From a virus: a stretch of 47,303 nucleotides of DNA. The position numbers and the translations under genes are program-made. Each line of letters starts with the position of its first letter. Within the stretch, counting starts at the first letter, position 1. The DNA is taken from the IMG/VR virus record IMGVR_UViG_3300048919_000278, positions 1 to 47,303 of that record; one strand, 5' to 3'. The notes under the pieces were generated by a model. That model was not told where the DNA came from, ran no database searches, and was given only the letters and a program-made list of their open reading frames with translations. Shown in pieces: positions 7,137-14,630 of the stretch.

Positions 7137-7379
7137 TTAGGCTGGGTTGCTGTACGGATCGATGTCGTCCGTAGGAGTGGCAGTGGCAGTCGCCAGAGTT
7201 GCCGCATCCACACCGATGGCCTCGCCATGTTCGGCCAGAATTTCGCGCAACAGGGCGCAGCGTTCGGCATGGATTTCAGCCAGGGCCGTGCCATTTTCGC
7301 CCATGGATTCGATCAGTGCAGTTTCACGTGCATTGAGAACGGTGAGGCGGGCGATGGAAGCATTCGGATCGGCGGCCAT
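7137..7379 (-). CDS. Small hypothetical late protein, 80 aa
   Basis: AGAAGG stands eight bases before ATG 7379. The product is one long amphipathic helix (ASIARLTVLNARETALIESMG...) with a polar, threonine-rich C-terminus. Small helical proteins between tail fibre and lysis genes are common in phages, and a tail-fibre chaperone is possible. Nothing in the sequence proves it. Confidence 0.55.
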   Translation of the reverse strand: MAADPNASIARLTVLNARETALIESMGENGTALAEIHAERCALLREILAEHGEAIGVDAATLATATATPTDDIDPYSNPA

Positions 7380-7400
7380 AGTGGTTACCTTCTGGTTGGA

Positions 7401-8222
7401 TCAGGAATAGCGCGAGGCGTAGGCGGCATAGTTCAGCTTGAGGAAGCTGATGACATCGCTGTATTTGGTCGAGGCGCCGACGTTCCAGATCCACGCTTCA
7501 CCGATGGCGCCCTTTTCGTCGGTAGCCGCTGCCGAGTAGTAGGCGCCGATGGCAGGCGAGCCCGAGCCGGGCACGACAAGCGAGCCAGACCACGTTTGGG
7601 CCGAAGACGTGTAGACCAGCGCCGCATCGACATAGAACTTGATCAGGAACGAGGTGCTGGTGATCGCCTGCATTTCGGCAGCATACTGGTGTACTGCGCC
7701 ATCAACCGGGATGACGCTGGTAATGTCCACCTGAACCGCGTTCATCGACAGGTAGACGTTCGTCGCGGCGCCGGTCGCTTTGTTGTAATTGATGCGGATG
7801 CCGTATTGCGTGTTGCCGCCGTTGGTCTGCGTCCAACCGAGGATGAACGACGAGCCGGTGCCGGTTCCGCTTACGGCATAGCCCGACAGCGGAATCTTGA
7901 AGAACCCGCCAACCGCGAACCAGGAAACCGTCGATGCCAGTTTCCATTCGTTGCCGAGCAGGCCGATGGTCGAAGGGGACGACAGCACCATCATGCCGCC
8001 GGAATATGTGGGCGTGCCACTGATGGTAACGCCCGTGCCGCCTTGGCAATAGTTGCGCAGCGAGGTGTTTGCGGCAATGGGCGATGCCTGCGCCTTGTAG
8101 CCCCACTTCTTGCAGAACTTGATGTAGCTCAGGAAGCTGGGGCCGATGAACTGGTCATATTCCGCCTGCGGCAGATCGGTGCGGCCAGTGGTGTCCGTGG
8201 TGCCAAGATAAAGTCCGGTCAT
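7401..8222 (-). CDS. Tail protein with LamG/concanavalin-like fold, 273 aa
   Basis: ATG 8222 overlaps the stop of the tailspike gene (ATGA). The sequence is rich in beta-strands, Gly, Ser and Thr, with no charged helices. From about residue 60 it follows a concanavalin/LamG-like jelly-roll pattern, ending in an EKGAIGEAWIWNV strand and a short C-terminal helix (SDVISFLKLNYAAYASRYS). Such domains bind or decorate sugars on fibres. The gene is coupled to the tailspike, so it is probably a receptor-binding or spike-associated subunit. The carbohydrate ligand is unknown. Confidence 0.6.
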   Translation of the reverse strand: MTGLYLGTTDTTGRTDLPQAEYDQFIGPSFLSYIKFCKKWGYKAQASPIAANTSLRNYCQGGTGVTISGTPTYSGGMMVLSSPSTIGLLGNEWKLASTVSWFAVGGFFKIPLSGYAVSGTGTGSSFILGWTQTNGGNTQYGIRINYNKATGAATNVYLSMNAVQVDITSVIPVDGAVHQYAAEMQAITSTSFLIKFYVDAALVYTSSAQTWSGSLVVPGSGSPAIGAYYSAAATDEKGAIGEAWIWNVGASTKYSDVISFLKLNYAAYASRYS

Positions 8223-10786
8223 GGCTTGTTCCAACCTTTCGAATTGATGAGGTCTTTGAACGGGCCGGTGCCTATCGCGGCACGGGCAGTCGCGTTCATG
8301 TGCAGAAAGTCGTAAGTGCTGCCGTTCCAGCGAGTGCTGCGCGGAGAAACGCCGGCATCGACATCGGCTTGGTCATTGGCGGAACCGTCTTTGAGTGCCT
8401 GTAGCCAGGGCAGAATGTCGTAGACGTTATCCGGCCACATGGCGGTGAGCCGCGCGTTCACGTAGTCGATCACTGCGCGCGAGGGCGTCCCATAGCCATC
8501 AAGCGGCGACGTGGTGTTGTTCGGATCGCAGCCAGGCAGAACCTTGGCGATCAGGAAGCGAATGGACAGCGCCTTGAGCGTGGTCGCGATTTGCGAAATT
8601 GAAGCTATGATTTCGTCCGCCCGCTCGTAGCTGTTGCGGCTCGCTGAAATGATCATGATGCCATCGTAGCGATAGGACAGGAACGCACCGTTGTTGATGC
8701 TGCTCATGTCGGGGTAGAACCGCGTTCCGGCGGCCACAGCGGTATCGGATCCGCCCGCGTCCTGCACCATCACGTAGGCTTGCCCGTCGCTGCCATCGCC
8801 CGTGCGCTTGAGCGTGGCAGAAGGTCCGGTTAGGCCCAGGCGCCCATGGATTTTCGCAGCCACCGAACCCGTGATCGGGTTTTCGGTCAGTGTCGTGACC
8901 GACGTTTCGCCACTCGCCAACAGGGTGTTGCTGGCGAGTGTGACGTACATCGGGCGTGCGCCCCACCGTGCAGCGATCTGGCGCGCCGTTTGCCCATTGA
9001 TGCCGAACACGTCGCACTGCCATCCCAGCGCCGACGCCGCCTGCGCCTGATAGCTGGACCCGGCGATGTAGGATGCCGCTGCCAAGCTATCGCCCAGGCT
9101 GACAATGCGCTGCAACGGCATGACCGGAATTTCAGTACCACCCGCCACGGGGCAGGCATAGAGGCCGCCTGGCGCACCGTTGGCCCGGTCTGACTTATAG
9201 ATGGCATATCCATCAGGCCGGATTGCCACGGGGATATTGTTTGATCCTGACGGCGAAAGTTGCGTCAGCTTGCCCGTGGCGCGCGCCGTGGAGAACGTCT
9301 GGTTGTTCGTGCCATCCGAAAGCTGCACCAGGTCATAAAGCGTGTCTGCATCTGGTGTCGCAGCGGCTGTCACGGTGGCCGTGACCAGACCGGAAAGAAC
9401 GCGCCGGTTACCGTCGATCACGAAATAGCTGTAGCCAGAATCTTCCCAGGCATCCGGATCGAGCGAGGTGAATGTTGACGTGCCAGCGGCAACACCTGTC
9501 GCAATAATGGGCGTGGGCGACGCAATTGACGAAGCTGCGCCGATCAGGACACGCCGGTTCGCATCGATTACGAAAAAGGCATACCCGGAGTCTTCCCAGG
9601 CGTCGGGATCAAGCATCCCGATCGAACTGATTTGCGAGGTGATGAACGAAGGAAGCGGCCACGCCATTTGCGAGCCCGAACCGTCATTGACAGGCGCCAG
9701 TACACCCGCTGCCACCTGCCAGAGCAGAACCTTTTGATTGTCGCTTGTCAGCGCCGTAAAGGTCTGCCCATTCTGTAACTGGCCCACGGCAATAGTAGGC
9801 GCTGTTGGCGCAGTCGTGAACCCGGCAGCAGAGGGCCAGGTTGCCGTGGTCGATACTGAACCTGCGGAAAGGCCGCCCTTGATCTTGTCGGATGGGTATG
9901 CAGAAACCTTGCCGTCACTCCCGACCGTGCCCCACACCTCGCCACCGGTGGTGGGATTGGCCAGGATCAATTTGTAAGTGCCAGGGGTTCCGCCAACGCC
10001 GGTTCCAATGCCACCGGTTACACTGGTAATCGTGTAGGGCGGCGCATCGCCGGTAGCCTTGACGGCATTGAGGAAACCCACGCTCGCAGCAGACGCGGCG
10101 GCGGCCATCGCGCTATTGCCCGAAGCGGTGGCTTGTGTGGTCGCCAAGGAAACTTGCGCCGCGCCGGCCGCCGTCACCAGGGGGATTTGCGCAATCGCCG
10201 TGTCCCGCGCTGCCTCGCTTTGCCCCTTGGCGATCACCGATTGATCGCCCGCCGCTTCCGATAGCCCTTGCGCCGTCTGCGCAGCGACCTTGGCGGCAAT
10301 GGCATCTGCCGCCGACTGCGCATTGTCGGCGCCATTGAAGGGGATCGGCTGAATAACATCATCGATGATGCCCAGCGCTTTGCCGTTGCTCCCAGCCAAA
10401 GAGGCCATCGGCAGCGGGCTTTCGCCAAGCGGCACCTTGAGCGCCCGGTCGGTATCGCGCCGATTGCGCTGGTCCCGTAGCGCTGCCCGGTCATTCACCC
10501 GGTTGACCGGCGATGCCAGCCAGCCAGAGCCATCCTCGAACTGCGTCAATTGCTCAAACGAGGGCTCAAGCAGGATGTAGATTTCGCCGCTGGTGGGTGC
10601 GCTATCAAAAATGACCGAACCGCCACCGCCGCCCGCGACGGTCACGCTATAGCCCGAAACCGCGACACCATCGATTTCCACCGTCACATCAGCATCGGTC
10701 AGCGCCGTGAAGGTGAAGGGGAATGTCGTCGCCACGCCATTGGCGATGAACGGCCCGTCAAATGCATTGGTCGTGGAGACAGCCAT
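8219..10786 (-). CDS. Tailspike/tail fibre with SGNH hydrolase domain, 855 aa
   Basis: ATG 10786 is preferred to GTG 10795, since no ribosome site fits the latter. Residues 1-115 resemble podovirus fibre N-terminal attachment domains (FPFTFTALTDADVTVEIDG). Then comes an alanine-rich coiled-coil stem (about 165-235) and two copies of a DPDAWEDSGY unit (22 residues each, 50 residues apart). From about residue 560 there is an SGNH/GDSL esterase: SLGDSLAA (nucleophile Ser), GINGQTA (block III Asn) and DFLHMN (Asp/His). The enzyme probably deacetylates host surface polysaccharide during adsorption. A proposed late promoter lies directly upstream. Confidence 0.8.
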   Translation of the reverse strand: MAVSTTNAFDGPFIANGVATTFPFTFTALTDADVTVEIDGVAVSGYSVTVAGGGGGSVIFDSAPTSGEIYILLEPSFEQLTQFEDGSGWLASPVNRVNDRAALRDQRNRRDTDRALKVPLGESPLPMASLAGSNGKALGIIDDVIQPIPFNGADNAQSAADAIAAKVAAQTAQGLSEAAGDQSVIAKGQSEAARDTAIAQIPLVTAAGAAQVSLATTQATASGNSAMAAAASAASVGFLNAVKATGDAPPYTITSVTGGIGTGVGGTPGTYKLILANPTTGGEVWGTVGSDGKVSAYPSDKIKGGLSAGSVSTTATWPSAAGFTTAPTAPTIAVGQLQNGQTFTALTSDNQKVLLWQVAAGVLAPVNDGSGSQMAWPLPSFITSQISSIGMLDPDAWEDSGYAFFVIDANRRVLIGAASSIASPTPIIATGVAAGTSTFTSLDPDAWEDSGYSYFVIDGNRRVLSGLVTATVTAAATPDADTLYDLVQLSDGTNNQTFSTARATGKLTQLSPSGSNNIPVAIRPDGYAIYKSDRANGAPGGLYACPVAGGTEIPVMPLQRIVSLGDSLAAASYIAGSSYQAQAASALGWQCDVFGINGQTARQIAARWGARPMYVTLASNTLLASGETSVTTLTENPITGSVAAKIHGRLGLTGPSATLKRTGDGSDGQAYVMVQDAGGSDTAVAAGTRFYPDMSSINNGAFLSYRYDGIMIISASRNSYERADEIIASISQIATTLKALSIRFLIAKVLPGCDPNNTTSPLDGYGTPSRAVIDYVNARLTAMWPDNVYDILPWLQALKDGSANDQADVDAGVSPRSTRWNGSTYDFLHMNATARAAIGTGPFKDLINSKGWNKP
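9395..9610 (-). repeat. Internal duplication within the tailspike gene
   Basis: Two 66-bp blocks (9545-9610 and 9395-9460) encode nearly the same 22 residues, beginning DPDAWEDSGY and ending NRRVL, with only a few conservative changes. The distance is exactly 150 bp (50 codons). This looks like a duplicated spike module between stem and esterase. Confidence 0.7.
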
Positions 10787-10815
10787 AATACCCACCGGTT
10801 GCGATCACCGATGGG

Positions 10816-10846
10816 TCTATGGGGTGGCGGATGGGCCGTGAATCCC
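10816..10846 (-). promoter_or_regulatory. Proposed late promoter, tailspike
   Basis: On the minus strand: GGGATTCAC (10846-10838), 16 bp, CATAGA (10821-10816). The same pair occurs at 21587-21616, 27888-27918 and 33027-33057, always just upstream of a late gene. Transcription would start about 25 nt before the tailspike ATG. An inverted repeat (10816-10807 with 10799-10790) fills the gap to the ribosome site. Confidence 0.6.
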
Positions 10847-10855
10847 GTGGGGTGC

Positions 10856-11176
10856 CTAGAGGCCTTCCTCCCAGGATAGGCGCGAGATGGAGCAGCCAGC
10901 CGTCTTGCGGCACGCGCGCATGCGGACGACGTGGGTGGCGATTGCAGGCACCAGCCGGACCCGCGCGTAATCCATCACGTCCGCTGTATTTTCAGGATTG
11001 GCGTCTGCAAGCCTTCGAGCATCCTGCTCGAATTTCCCCTTGCAAGTCTCCCACGTCGCATTGGCCACATCGTCCGGACGCTCGCCAGAGAGTTCCAGTG
11101 CGGGAAGCGTTTTTCTGATGCACATGGCATACGGCGGACGGGTCGCAGCAAGCGAGGCGATGGCAAGCAAGATCAT
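10856..11176 (-). CDS. Hypothetical protein with cysteines, 106 aa
   Basis: The frame starts at ATG 11176 with a short hydrophobic N-terminus (MILLAIASLAATRPPYA) that could be a weak signal peptide. It contains four cysteines (AMCIRK, ETCKGKF, MRACRK, AGCSISR) and basic helices. No known family is recognised. It follows the RHH gene by 12 bp on the same strand and precedes a late promoter, so it probably shares the RHH gene's transcript. Confidence 0.5.
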   Translation of the reverse strand: MILLAIASLAATRPPYAMCIRKTLPALELSGERPDDVANATWETCKGKFEQDARRLADANPENTADVMDYARVRLVPAIATHVVRMRACRKTAGCSISRLSWEEGL

Positions 11177-11188
11177 CCGGGATCGATC

Positions 11189-11689
11189 CTATTTCAGTTG
11201 ACTTTTCGACCCATCGCCACCTTTGCGATGACGATTAAACAATTCCATTAATTCATCATCACTTAATCCAGGATTGTTTCTGTCTAATTCATCTATATCA
11301 CGATTTTCTCTTATTATCTTGTCTCTGTTCAAACGACTTCTAGAAGTAAGATAAACTCTTGCAGCGTAATCGGTAAGGTCAACGTTTTCATCTATCAAAG
11401 GAACGCTCGCGCGAAGCTGCTCCTCAAGCATTTGTAATCGTTCTCTGGCGGCCTGCAAACTAACTTCCGCTTTCGACACTTCGTACCGCATTCTGATCAC
11501 CTCGGCAGAAAGCTTTATGAATCCCACCTCATCTGGGTTTTGAAGTGCCTCCTCTAACATGGCGGCAGCTTCCGCCCCAGCCGATCGGCCATTCACGCGC
11601 GCACGCTGAGCGATTTGATCCTTTAAGCCGTCGGGCACGCGGACCAAGATCGTGTCCCACTCGCGGACGGGCTTTTTTCCTGCGTTCAT
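11189..11689 (-). CDS. Arc/Mnt-type ribbon-helix-helix regulator with C-terminal extension, 166 aa
   Basis: ATG 11689 has GAGGTG upstream. Residues 7-50 are an Arc-type RHH domain: KPVREWDTILVRVPDGLKDQ provides the DNA-contacting strand and is followed by two helices. A coiled coil (VSLQAARERLQMLEEQLR) and an Asp/Asn-rich charged tail follow, much longer than the 50-90 residues usual for Arc or Mnt. It shares the signature with the proteins at 11950-12246 and 12330-12509. It is divergent from a fourth RHH gene and probably binds the 11711-11771 region. Confidence 0.75.
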   Translation of the reverse strand: MNAGKKPVREWDTILVRVPDGLKDQIAQRARVNGRSAGAEAAAMLEEALQNPDEVGFIKLSAEVIRMRYEVSKAEVSLQAARERLQMLEEQLRASVPLIDENVDLTDYAARVYLTSRSRLNRDKIIRENRDIDELDRNNPGLSDDELMELFNRHRKGGDGSKSQLK

Positions 11690-11710
11690 TTTCACACCTC
11701 TCAATCCGCC

Positions 11711-11771
11711 GTGTTATGAAACGCACTTGACGGACGCGCTACACGTGATACGCATTGATTATAGCGTAACA
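11711..11771. promoter_or_regulatory. Divergent promoter/operator between two RHH genes
   Basis: GTGTTA (11711-11716) and its inverse TAACAC (11766-11771) frame an AT-richer centre that includes TTGACG (11727-11732) and TATAGC-like bases. The region separates divergent RHH genes starting at 11689 and 11788, so autoregulation by one or both products is likely. The exact promoters are not certain. Confidence 0.4.
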
Positions 11772-11787
11772 CACCAGGGAGGAGTAG

Positions 11788-11967
11788 ATGACTTCCAAGC
11801 AGCCCGGCAGAGTCCTGGTAGGCCTTTCGCCTGCAATCGGCGCGATGCTTCGAGCGCGGGCCAAAGACAACTATCGTTCGATCAGCGCCGAAGCGACCAT
11901 GTTGATTGAGCGGGGCTTAAAGGCCGAAGCCGCCGGAAATGGCAGCAACTCACTTTTCAGCACGTAG
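11788..11967 (+). CDS. Small ribbon-helix-helix protein, 59 aa
   Basis: ATG 11788 has GGAGG five bases upstream. The sequence MTSKQPGRVLVGLSPAIGAM, then ARAKDNYRSISAEATMLIER, has the strand-helix-helix pattern of RHH repressors. It lacks the REWDxxxVRxPDGxK signature of its three neighbours, so it is a divergent member. The last 18 bases overlap the 3' end of the opposing RHH gene. It would act as a dimeric DNA-binding repressor in the immunity module. Confidence 0.65.
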   Translation: MTSKQPGRVLVGLSPAIGAMLRARAKDNYRSISAEATMLIERGLKAEAAGNGSNSLFST

Positions 11968-12246
11968 TCGTTCTAGTTCAGACATGCATTCGTCGATCTT
12001 ATGATCAACATCTGCCATGTTTTGGCGCAGATTAAGGCGCACTGCCCTTAATAGGTTCAGGCGAGTTCTGACAGTAGCAATTTCACCTTCTCTGCCAAAC
12101 TTCAAATTTTTGCTGAGAATTTCAATGATTTCGCTGTTCATTGACTGATTTTTTAGCTGCGCACGCGAAGCCAAAAGATCCTTCATCCCATCAGGAAGCC
12201 TGACGATGAAGCGGTCGTGTTCTCGAATCGGTTTCTTGTCAGTCAT
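11950..12246 (-). CDS. Arc/Mnt-type ribbon-helix-helix regulator, 98 aa
   Basis: The N-terminus KPIREHDRFIVRLPDGMKDL is the RHH signature shared with two neighbours. The second half is a predicted coiled coil (VDHKIDECMSELERLRAEK), as in Mnt, where a C-terminal coil gives tetramers. The gene is divergent from the RHH gene at 12330. Four direct GCATCAC repeats fill the gap, the first only 2 bp from this ATG, so self-repression is likely. The base composition is clearly AT-richer than the structural genes. Confidence 0.75.
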   Translation of the reverse strand: MTDKKPIREHDRFIVRLPDGMKDLLASRAQLKNQSMNSEIIEILSKNLKFGREGEIATVRTRLNLLRAVRLNLRQNMADVDHKIDECMSELERLRAEK

Positions 12247-12247
12247 G

Positions 12248-12311
12248 GCATCACGTTTCCCATTGACGCATCACATGGTCAATGGCATCACATTATCACA
12301 TATGGCATCAC
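12248..12311. promoter_or_regulatory. Operator array: four GCATCAC direct repeats
   Basis: GCATCAC occurs at 12248, 12268, 12285 and 12305, with centre spacings of 20, 17 and 20 bp (about two helical turns), all in the same orientation. The array fills the 83-bp gap between two divergent Arc-like genes. Side-by-side RHH dimers on tandem sub-sites are the expected occupants. Confidence 0.6.
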
Positions 12312-12329
12312 AGCCAGAAAGGAGGCTGC

Positions 12330-12509
12330 ATGTCGGCCACGAGCAAGCCGGTTCGCGAATGGGACCGGGTAATTGTCCGATTGCCGGATGGCATGAAGGC
12401 AGAATTGGAGGAACAGGCGGCGCTGAACTGTCGTCCGCTGAATGGCGAGATCGTTTTTCTGCTTCGCCAAGGCATAGCCACGAAAAAGGCGTCGAACCAC
12501 CCGGCCTGA
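12330..12509 (+). CDS. Arc-type ribbon-helix-helix repressor, 59 aa
   Basis: ATG 12330 follows AAGGAGG. The product (KPVREWDRVIVRLPDGMKAE, then helices EEQAALNCRPLNGEIVFLLR) has the length and layout of P22 Arc. It lies 39 bp upstream of the antirepressor, as Arc does before Ant in P22 immI, and so probably limits antirepressor synthesis. The GCATCAC array lies directly upstream. Confidence 0.75.
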   Translation: MSATSKPVREWDRVIVRLPDGMKAELEEQAALNCRPLNGEIVFLLRQGIATKKASNHPA

Positions 12510-12548
12510 GAAACCCGGTTCGACGCCTTCCGATCAAAGGAAAGACCT

Positions 12549-13322
12549 ATGAATGTAGAGGGGTATAGCGCACCGACATCCGGCGCGCCAGTGACATTCT
12601 TCGCCACAACAGGCGCGTTGACCATGTCGAGCCGCGAGATCGCGGAACTGGTAGATAGCCGGCACGACAAGGTGCGGCAGTCTATCGAGCGCCTCGTTGA
12701 GCGCGGGGTAATCTCACTCCCCCCAACGGGGGAAGTCAAAATCCAACGCGAGCGACGGATGGAAGCCGTCAAGGTCTACGTCTTTTCCGGCGAGCAGGGA
12801 AAGCGCGATAGCATCATCGTGGTGGCGCAACTCTGCCCCGAGTTCACGGCGCGCCTGGTGGACCGCTGGCAGGAACTTGAAGCCCAGGTCGCCCGGCCCG
12901 ATCCTGGCGCTGCACTTCGCGACCCGGCCGCACTCCGGCACTTGCTGCTGGGCTACACCGAAAAGGTGATCGCCTTGGAGGCGAAGGTCGAGGCCGACGC
13001 GCCCAAGGTTGCCGCCCTAGATCGGCTGGAGGCATCGGAAGGTTCAGTGAACGTCCGCATCGCCGCCAAGATGCTGAACGTGCCGGAGCGCAAGTTCACA
13101 AAATGGTTGCAGGCCAACGGCTGGGCATTTCGGCAGAACGGCGTCGGCCCCTTGCAGGCCTACCATGTCAAGCGCGAAGCCGGCCTTCTCGAACATCGCC
13201 CGCACACCTATCGCGACCAGCAGCGCGACGAGGACCGCACTGTGCCGCAGATGATGGTGACGCCGAAGGGGTTGGCACGGCTTGCTGCGCTGTTCGGCAA
13301 GGGGCAGGGCGAACTGCTGTGA
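12549..13322 (+). CDS. Phage antirepressor, Rha and KilAC domains, 257 aa
   Basis: AAAGGAAAG precedes ATG 12549. Residues 20-110 are a Rha-type domain (MSSREIAELVDSRHDKVRQS, VYVFSGEQGKRDSIIVVAQL, then a helix at DRWQELE). Residues 145-255 are a KilAC/ANT domain (NVRIAAKMLNVPERKFTKWL, YRDQQ, PQMMVTPKGLARLAALF). Such proteins inactivate phage repressors and can trigger induction. With Arc-like genes directly before it, it forms a secondary, P22 immI-like switch. The target is probably the S24 repressor at 39678-40505; that is inference. Confidence 0.85.
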   Translation: MNVEGYSAPTSGAPVTFFATTGALTMSSREIAELVDSRHDKVRQSIERLVERGVISLPPTGEVKIQRERRMEAVKVYVFSGEQGKRDSIIVVAQLCPEFTARLVDRWQELEAQVARPDPGAALRDPAALRHLLLGYTEKVIALEAKVEADAPKVAALDRLEASEGSVNVRIAAKMLNVPERKFTKWLQANGWAFRQNGVGPLQAYHVKREAGLLEHRPHTYRDQQRDEDRTVPQMMVTPKGLARLAALFGKGQGELL

Positions 13323-13358
13323 CTACTCCCGCCGACAGCGAACATGGGATTCGCGCAA

Positions 13359-13387
13359 TTGCAGAAACGAAAACCTAGTTATTATAG
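13359..13387 (+). promoter_or_regulatory. Predicted sigma70-type promoter
   Basis: TTGCAG (13359-13364), 17 bp, TTATAG (13382-13387). The start would be near 13394, giving a leader of about 200 nt before the ATG at 13596. The leader contains a strong hairpin. The rest of 13323-13595 holds no convincing gene. Confidence 0.45.
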
Positions 13388-13529
13388 GTGGTTACGCGTT
13401 TTTCGCGGCATTGGTGAGTCAAGGCTAATTATTTCAGAAAATTTGCACGCCACCCTATTGCGCGATGCCCCTGTAATCCGGGAAAGAGAATTAACGGTTC
13501 GGCTATCCGAGCCACCCTTTGACCAGATC

Positions 13530-13562
13530 GGGCAGCCCATGGCCCGCTTTCATGGGCTGCCC
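13530..13562 (+). promoter_or_regulatory. 12-bp stem-loop in the leader of the 13596 gene
   Basis: GGGCAGCCCATG (13530-13541) pairs perfectly with CATGGGCTGCCC (13551-13562), leaving a 9-nt loop. No U-tract follows (CTAACCC), so it is not a standard terminator. It may pause polymerase, block ribosomes or protect the transcript. Confidence 0.45.
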
Positions 13563-13595
13563 TAACCCTTAAACCGACATCGTGGAGTATCGGCG

Positions 13596-13868
13596 ATGGC
13601 TTCTCAGACACATACTTCCTCGCCAGTTACAACACCAACTGTTCCTGGCGCTGTTTTCGACATTGACCGGTTGGAAGGCATCAACGCTCACCTTCATGTG
13701 CTGGACGAACTAGCGCTGGAAACGCTGGAGGCGATCAGTCTTGCTGATACCGTCGAGGCCGCGCAGCGCTTGGCCGATCGCGGCCATGCGCTGCGAGCTA
13801 TGGCGGCCGAGTTCCACGGCCAGATCGACGGGCTGGTGCGTTCTGCGTACCAGGGGAGTGTTATCTAG
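13596..13868 (+). CDS. Small hypothetical protein, 90 aa
   Basis: GGAG precedes ATG 13596 at a workable distance. After a Ser/Thr-rich N-terminus (ASQTHTSSPVTTPTVPG), two long helices follow (LEGINAHLHVLDELALETLE and AAQRLADRGHALRAMAAEF), suggesting a helical dimer. No known domain is recognised. It is monocistronic behind its own predicted promoter and overlaps the tail of the opposing toxin gene by 4 bp. Confidence 0.6.
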   Translation: MASQTHTSSPVTTPTVPGAVFDIDRLEGINAHLHVLDELALETLEAISLADTVEAAQRLADRGHALRAMAAEFHGQIDGLVRSAYQGSVI

Positions 13869-14158
13869 GCGATCGATATCGCTTGCACAGACACGACCCG
13901 TTCAGCCTCGTTCACGGTGTAGTACACGCGGATTTTCGGCCTAAGTGGAATAGATGGGCTTTCGTAAACCCAGTGCTCAACGTCTGGATCTTCCAGCCGG
14001 AAGCGCCGCCCGATGAGGCGCGGTTCATAAGACAGCCGTTGGTAGACCTGCGCAAATTCCTCTGCGGCGAGCGGGTTGTTAGCAAAGCGCCGAAAGTACT
14101 CTGCTTCCGAAAGCTCGCTCGTTCTCAGGACCCAGATATGTGGCGGGGCTTTGCGCAA
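13865..14158 (-). CDS. RelE/ParE-like toxin partner of a Panacea antitoxin, 97 aa
   Basis: The only usable starts are non-ATG; TTG 14158 is assumed, inside the antitoxin gene, giving an 80-bp overlap. The C-terminal half (RFRLEDPDVEHWVYE, then PKIRVYYTVNEAERVVSVQA) has the strand pattern of RelE-fold toxins, which often end in a xVxVYYxVDExxxxVxVL stretch. Catalytic residues cannot be assigned with certainty. Panacea-domain proteins are typically paired with such toxins. It is probably an abortive-infection or stabilisation module of the prophage. Confidence 0.6.
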   Translation of the reverse strand: MRKAPPHIWVLRTSELSEAEYFRRFANNPLAAEEFAQVYQRLSYEPRLIGRRFRLEDPDVEHWVYESPSIPLRPKIRVYYTVNEAERVVSVQAISIA

Positions 14159-14630
14159 ATTCGTCTGCCATTTCTTCGGCCCAGGCGACGGCGGCGTCTG
14201 ACGGCACCATGTGCATCGCGAATTCCGATTTTACAGTTTCATCCGAAATGAGGCGTCTCCGGCCGCCGGGCACAAAGTGCTGCTCCCATGCCCCGCCAGG
14301 GCGATGCGTATAGGTGATGAGTTGGCCGGCACTGAGATGCTTGGTCATAGCGAACGCGTCGCACAGGGTCTGATATTCTGGCGAATCAGATGGCAGACGC
14401 TCGTCCGTGAACGGAGGTATCACACCGTCGCGATGAGTTTTTACGGCGTGGTACAGCGCGGGCACGACGGGGCCGTAATCCCATGCCTCAAAGGAGTCGG
14501 AGAACAAGCGGTGCCCGGAGCGCCCAAGATGAAGCACATGGGCAACCCACAGAATTTTCTGATATTCCAGATTGGTAAGGCGCCACTGGCTCAGTTCACC
14601 GAGCGTCCCTGCGGCGGCAAAAACTGACAT
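14079..14630 (-). CDS. Panacea-domain (SocA-like) antitoxin, 183 aa
   Basis: The sequence follows the Panacea/DUF4065 pattern: RLTNLEYQKILWVAHVLHLG, FEAWDYGPVVPALYHAVK and LITYTHRPGGAWEQHF. The FEAWDYGPVVP stretch is the family hallmark. Characterised members neutralise a linked toxin, and Caulobacter SocA also delivers its toxin to ClpXP. AGGAG is placed before ATG 14630. The gene lies first, with the RelE-like ORF overlapping its end out of frame. It is inserted as a separate cassette between the giant late gene and the antirepressor. Confidence 0.8.
   Translation of the reverse strand: MSVFAAAGTLGELSQWRLTNLEYQKILWVAHVLHLGRSGHRLFSDSFEAWDYGPVVPALYHAVKTHRDGVIPPFTDERLPSDSPEYQTLCDAFAMTKHLSAGQLITYTHRPGGAWEQHFVPGGRRRLISDETVKSEFAMHMVPSDAAVAWAEEMADEFAQSPATYLGPENERAFGSRVLSALC

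Noticed and set aside
8219-10795. Diversity-generating retroelement as in BPP-1
   Set aside because: The capsid genes are BPP-1-like, but no reverse transcriptase, no template repeat and no matching variable repeat were seen. The tailspike ends in an SGNH domain rather than a C-type lectin.
13344-13565. 73-codon plus-strand frame after the antirepressor
   Set aside because: It has no ribosome site, crosses the predicted promoter and the strong hairpin, and has no recognisable protein features.
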